Shown here piece after piece: positions 62,379 through 64,000 of a DNA stretch of 64,000 bases. This DNA comes from Paenibacillus herberti (GTDB taxonomy: Bacteria; Bacillota; Bacilli; Paenibacillales; Paenibacillaceae), in assembly GCF_002233675.1 (NCBI RefSeq), contig NZ_NMUQ01000002.1, positions 491,852 through 555,851 of the forward strand, in the 5' to 3' direction. The position numbers were made by a program, and so were the translations under genes. Below the pieces are notes generated by a model. That model searched no databases. It was not told where the DNA came from and saw only the letters and a list, made by a program, of their open reading frames with translations. Every line of letters begins with the position of its first letter. Positions within the stretch are counted from its first letter, which is position 1.

Positions 62379-62657
62379 GAGCCTTGCAACGGATTGGATC
62401 TGTTCTCGCGAGAACGTCTGCTTGCAAGTATCAGCGAGCTGGTCCGACGTCCGGATGCGCCTACCCTGATCTATGTTACCCACCATACGGAAGAAATTGT
62501 CCCGGAGCTTGGACATGCACTGCTTTTGCGTCGTGGACAGGCATTCCGCAGCGGCCCGGTTTCCGAGGTGTTGACCTCAAATTCACTCAGTGAATTTTTC
62601 GAGGCTCCAGTAGCGGTGGAACGCCACGATGGCCGGGTCTATGTAAGAGCCATTTAG
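62379..62657 (+). pseudogene. C-terminal remnant of an ABC transporter ATPase gene (internal deletion)
   Basis: The frame ending at TAG 62657 starts abruptly inside the Walker B/D-loop with EPCNGLDLFSRERLL, then TLIYVTHHTEEIVPELGHALLLRRGQ, the H-switch and C-terminus of a YlmA/ModF-type ATPase. Walker A and the signature are absent. Just before it, GGGGAGGAGAACCACC-ATGAG (62361-62381) looks like an intact ribosome binding site and start codon, but in a different frame from the remnant. A deletion of ~170 codons joining the original start to the 3' end would produce exactly this. Confidence 0.75.
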
Positions 62658-62731
62658 GATAAAATTAAGCCATCGCCTTCACAGCTTTGCCTTATCCATG
62701 GCCGTCTTTCTCAATTGTCACAGGTTATCCT

Positions 62732-62761
62732 TTGATTCACCTTTGGAACGGCCTTTACAAT
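62732..62761 (+). promoter_or_regulatory. SigA-type promoter for the lipoprotein gene
   Basis: TTGATT (62732-62737), 18 bp, TACAAT (62756-62761). Confidence 0.5.
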
Positions 62762-62818
62762 TAGCGATAGCGTTTAAATTAAATTCCCCATTTTCTCTAG
62801 ATAAGGAGCTGTAGCCCG

Positions 62819-63274
62819 ATGATCACCAAGCGCAGAGGCAGGACGGCCTCCCCTTTCATGAAGCTGTCCGCATTGCTTGTCGTGTTGTCCGCACTGCTGC
62901 TGGCAGGCTGCAATTTCACTTCCCCTGTCGCAGGTGGATGGAAGTCTCTCTCGGCGAGCGAGGGACTGGATAACGTTTCCGGCAAAGAAAACTGGAAAAA
63001 GCTCAGCTACAAGGTCATATTGCAAAATGTGAGCGGTGATGCGATCGAGGTCGAGTGGGTCGAGCCTATACTCAAGGGCAATTTACTGCTGCATGATCCC
63101 GATCGCTCGCTGCGTAAAGAGATGAGCCAAACCATCGAAAATAACGGCCGTCTCCAGATCGAAGACAGCTTCGAATTTGATTCCAAAAACGTCAATCTCG
63201 GCAGCTCGCAGAACATTAAGTCCATGCTTGTAAAAGTTAAAGGAGTAGACGAGCCGATCGAGGTCAATGTGTAA
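62819..63274 (+). CDS. Small lipoprotein of unknown function
   Basis: 151 residues, AAGGAG 12 nt before the ATG. A basic N-terminus (KRRGR), a hydrophobic helix and the lipobox LLAGC (Cys31) mark a lipid-anchored exported protein. The mature part (~120 residues) is a single predicted beta-rich domain (LSYKVILQNVSGDAIEVEWVEPI, MLVKVKGVDEPIEVNV), resembling small Ig-like or FixG-type adhesion folds. No specific family recognised. Monocistronic, followed by a strong terminator. Confidence 0.82.
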   Translation: MITKRRGRTASPFMKLSALLVVLSALLLAGCNFTSPVAGGWKSLSASEGLDNVSGKENWKKLSYKVILQNVSGDAIEVEWVEPILKGNLLLHDPDRSLRKEMSQTIENNGRLQIEDSFEFDSKNVNLGSSQNIKSMLVKVKGVDEPIEVNV

Positions 63275-63593
63275 ATGAATATGTAACTAAGCTGCTGGAT
63301 GCTGCGTCTCCGACTTTGAATACAGTGGCGTATACTAATAACAAAAGACGATTCTACCGTGAGATCACCTCATATAGCTTCTCTCAGGTCCGTTACGGAT
63401 CGCATCAGATTCGAAAACGATTCAGCGCCATCAGACCCCATTGTTGGACTGGAAAGCCTAAAAATTAAGGGGCCGCCCCCTAAGCCATCCGTTGGATGAC
63501 TTAGGGGGCGGCCCCTTTAATTCCGTGCATTTCCGAGCCGCAAATGGCCCGAATTCCCACTCCAGTCATTACTTAGCATAAACCCGCCGCACT
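63275..63593. other. Convergent intergenic region with a strong bidirectional terminator
   Basis: The terminator at 63463-63520 is the only element seen; nothing gene-like occurs on either side of it. Confidence 0.6.
63463..63520. terminator. Very stable bidirectional terminator
   Basis: AATTAAGGGGCCGCCCCCTAAG-CCATC pairs with GATG-A-CTTAGGGGGCGGCCCCTTTAATT over about 26 bp around CGTTG. Confidence 0.9.
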
Positions 63594-64000
63594 CTAACTC
63601 GAGCCTTCCGCACCTGCGCCGCCTGCCGAAGCGCTTCTCGAACGCCCTCCTGCTCCGGACGACTCAGCAGCAACAGATCCGTCATCCTTCGCAAGATGTT
63701 GGTACAGCCGCTGACTAAGCAGTGTCTGCAGAATCAAGATGACACCACCCGCAACCCAGTACAGCGGCATCGCAGCCGGAGCCGTGAACGAGAAGATACC
63801 CATCATCACGGGTGATAAATACACAAGCCAACTCATTTGGCGCTGCATATCATTCATCTCAATTCCACGCTGGGATAGCTTCGCCTGCACATAGTACACA
63901 CCTGCCGCCAGGAAGGGCAAGATGAGATCCGGCTGGCCCAGCTGGAACCAGAGAAACGCATGGTTCGACAGCTCCGGGCTCATGCGGATTGCATAATAAA
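63594..64000 (-). CDS. yidC: YidC/OxaA membrane protein insertase (C-terminal part; N-terminus beyond the window)
   Basis: 135 residues are visible; the frame stays open to the right edge (YYAIRMSPELSNHAF), so the ATG inside it is not the start. AFLWFQLGQPDLILPFLAAGVYYVQAKLSQRG is the conserved helix 3-4 region of YidC, and SWLVYLSPVMMGIFSFTAPAAMPLYWVAGGVILILQTLL the last two helices. It inserts proteins into the membrane with or without SecYEG. The C-terminal tail is Gly/Ser/Arg-rich. Whether this is the housekeeping (rpmH-rnpA) or the second copy cannot be seen. Confidence 0.93.
   Translation of the reverse strand, partial: YYAIRMSPELSNHAFLWFQLGQPDLILPFLAAGVYYVQAKLSQRGIEMNDMQRQMSWLVYLSPVMMGIFSFTAPAAMPLYWVAGGVILILQTLLSQRLYQHLAKDDGSVAAESSGAGGRSRSASAGGAGAEGSS

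Noticed and set aside
62050-62469. 139-codon plus-strand frame ending in the ABC remnant
   Set aside because: Its first half is antisense to the surface-protein gene; only the start signal at 62361-62378 is meaningful, as a deletion scar.

Overview
The window looks like a chromosomal segment of a spore-forming Paenibacillaceae bacterium (Paenibacillus or a near relative). The reasons are strong AGGAGG-type ribosome binding sites, S-layer homology (SLH) proteins, several copper-amine-oxidase-N 'stalk' domains, HPr with a regulatory serine, a CcdC homologue, a sporulation-kinase-like sensor and mother-cell-type sporulation promoters. Base composition is moderate to high GC, with AT-rich stretches in the glycan cluster (1-7.6 kb) and around 43.2-43.8 kb. 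Both end genes are cut by the window edge.

Layout. 1-12 kb: a minus-strand cell-surface glycan operon (glycosyltransferase, manC, gmd, rmd, wzm, wzt, FkbM-type methyltransferase) that makes GDP-D-rhamnose and exports the polymer. Divergent from it are an O-antigen-ligase/polymerase-like membrane protein with TPRs and a secreted SLH protein. Together they resemble an S-layer glycosylation locus. 12-21.6 kb: housekeeping and stress genes (glnS, glutathione peroxidase plus OhrR-type sensor, bioB, ccdC, a DJ-1/PfpI protein, a secreted DUF3298/stalk protein, a general-stress-like protein, a DUF4395 gene remnant, cls).

21.6-25.4 kb: the most unusual region. Five tandem paralogous small proteins have a membrane anchor and/or a Lys-Pro-Cys repeat connector followed by one shared ~110-residue beta-rich domain. 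I cannot assign them to a known family. They form three transcription units (E-D, C-B, A). Each unit is preceded by the same block, an 18-bp box, 16 bp, then CATAGnnTA, which fits a SigK/SigE mother-cell promoter. A decayed copy of the start of the adjacent rpiA gene is embedded in the array and records how it duplicated.

25.5-33 kb: rpiA with a MurG paralogue, then a PTS regulon (antiterminator, EIIA, GlcNAc-type EIICB, HPr, EI) with a long leader attenuator. 33.4-46.3 kb: dGTPase; a HigBA-like toxin-antitoxin pair whose toxin gene carries an in-frame stop; TetR, sensor kinase, ABC exporter and MFS on the plus strand; an AT-rich orphan gene; an IolW-like dehydrogenase; a 28-residue membrane peptide; an orphan response regulator. 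46.6-51 kb: BmrA-like exporter, then a MerR regulator with an MFS pump behind a 19-bp-spacer promoter. 51-64 kb: a spore-type GH18 protein, a giant Lhr-type helicase, an AraC regulator behind a LexA box, a large choice-of-anchor/SLH surface protein, an internally deleted ABC ATPase gene, a lipoprotein and the C-terminal part of YidC.

A recurring theme is alanine/serine/glycine-rich low-complexity insertions inside conserved enzymes (MurG paralogue, PtsI, Lhr). No tRNA, rRNA, CRISPR array or intact insertion sequence was seen.
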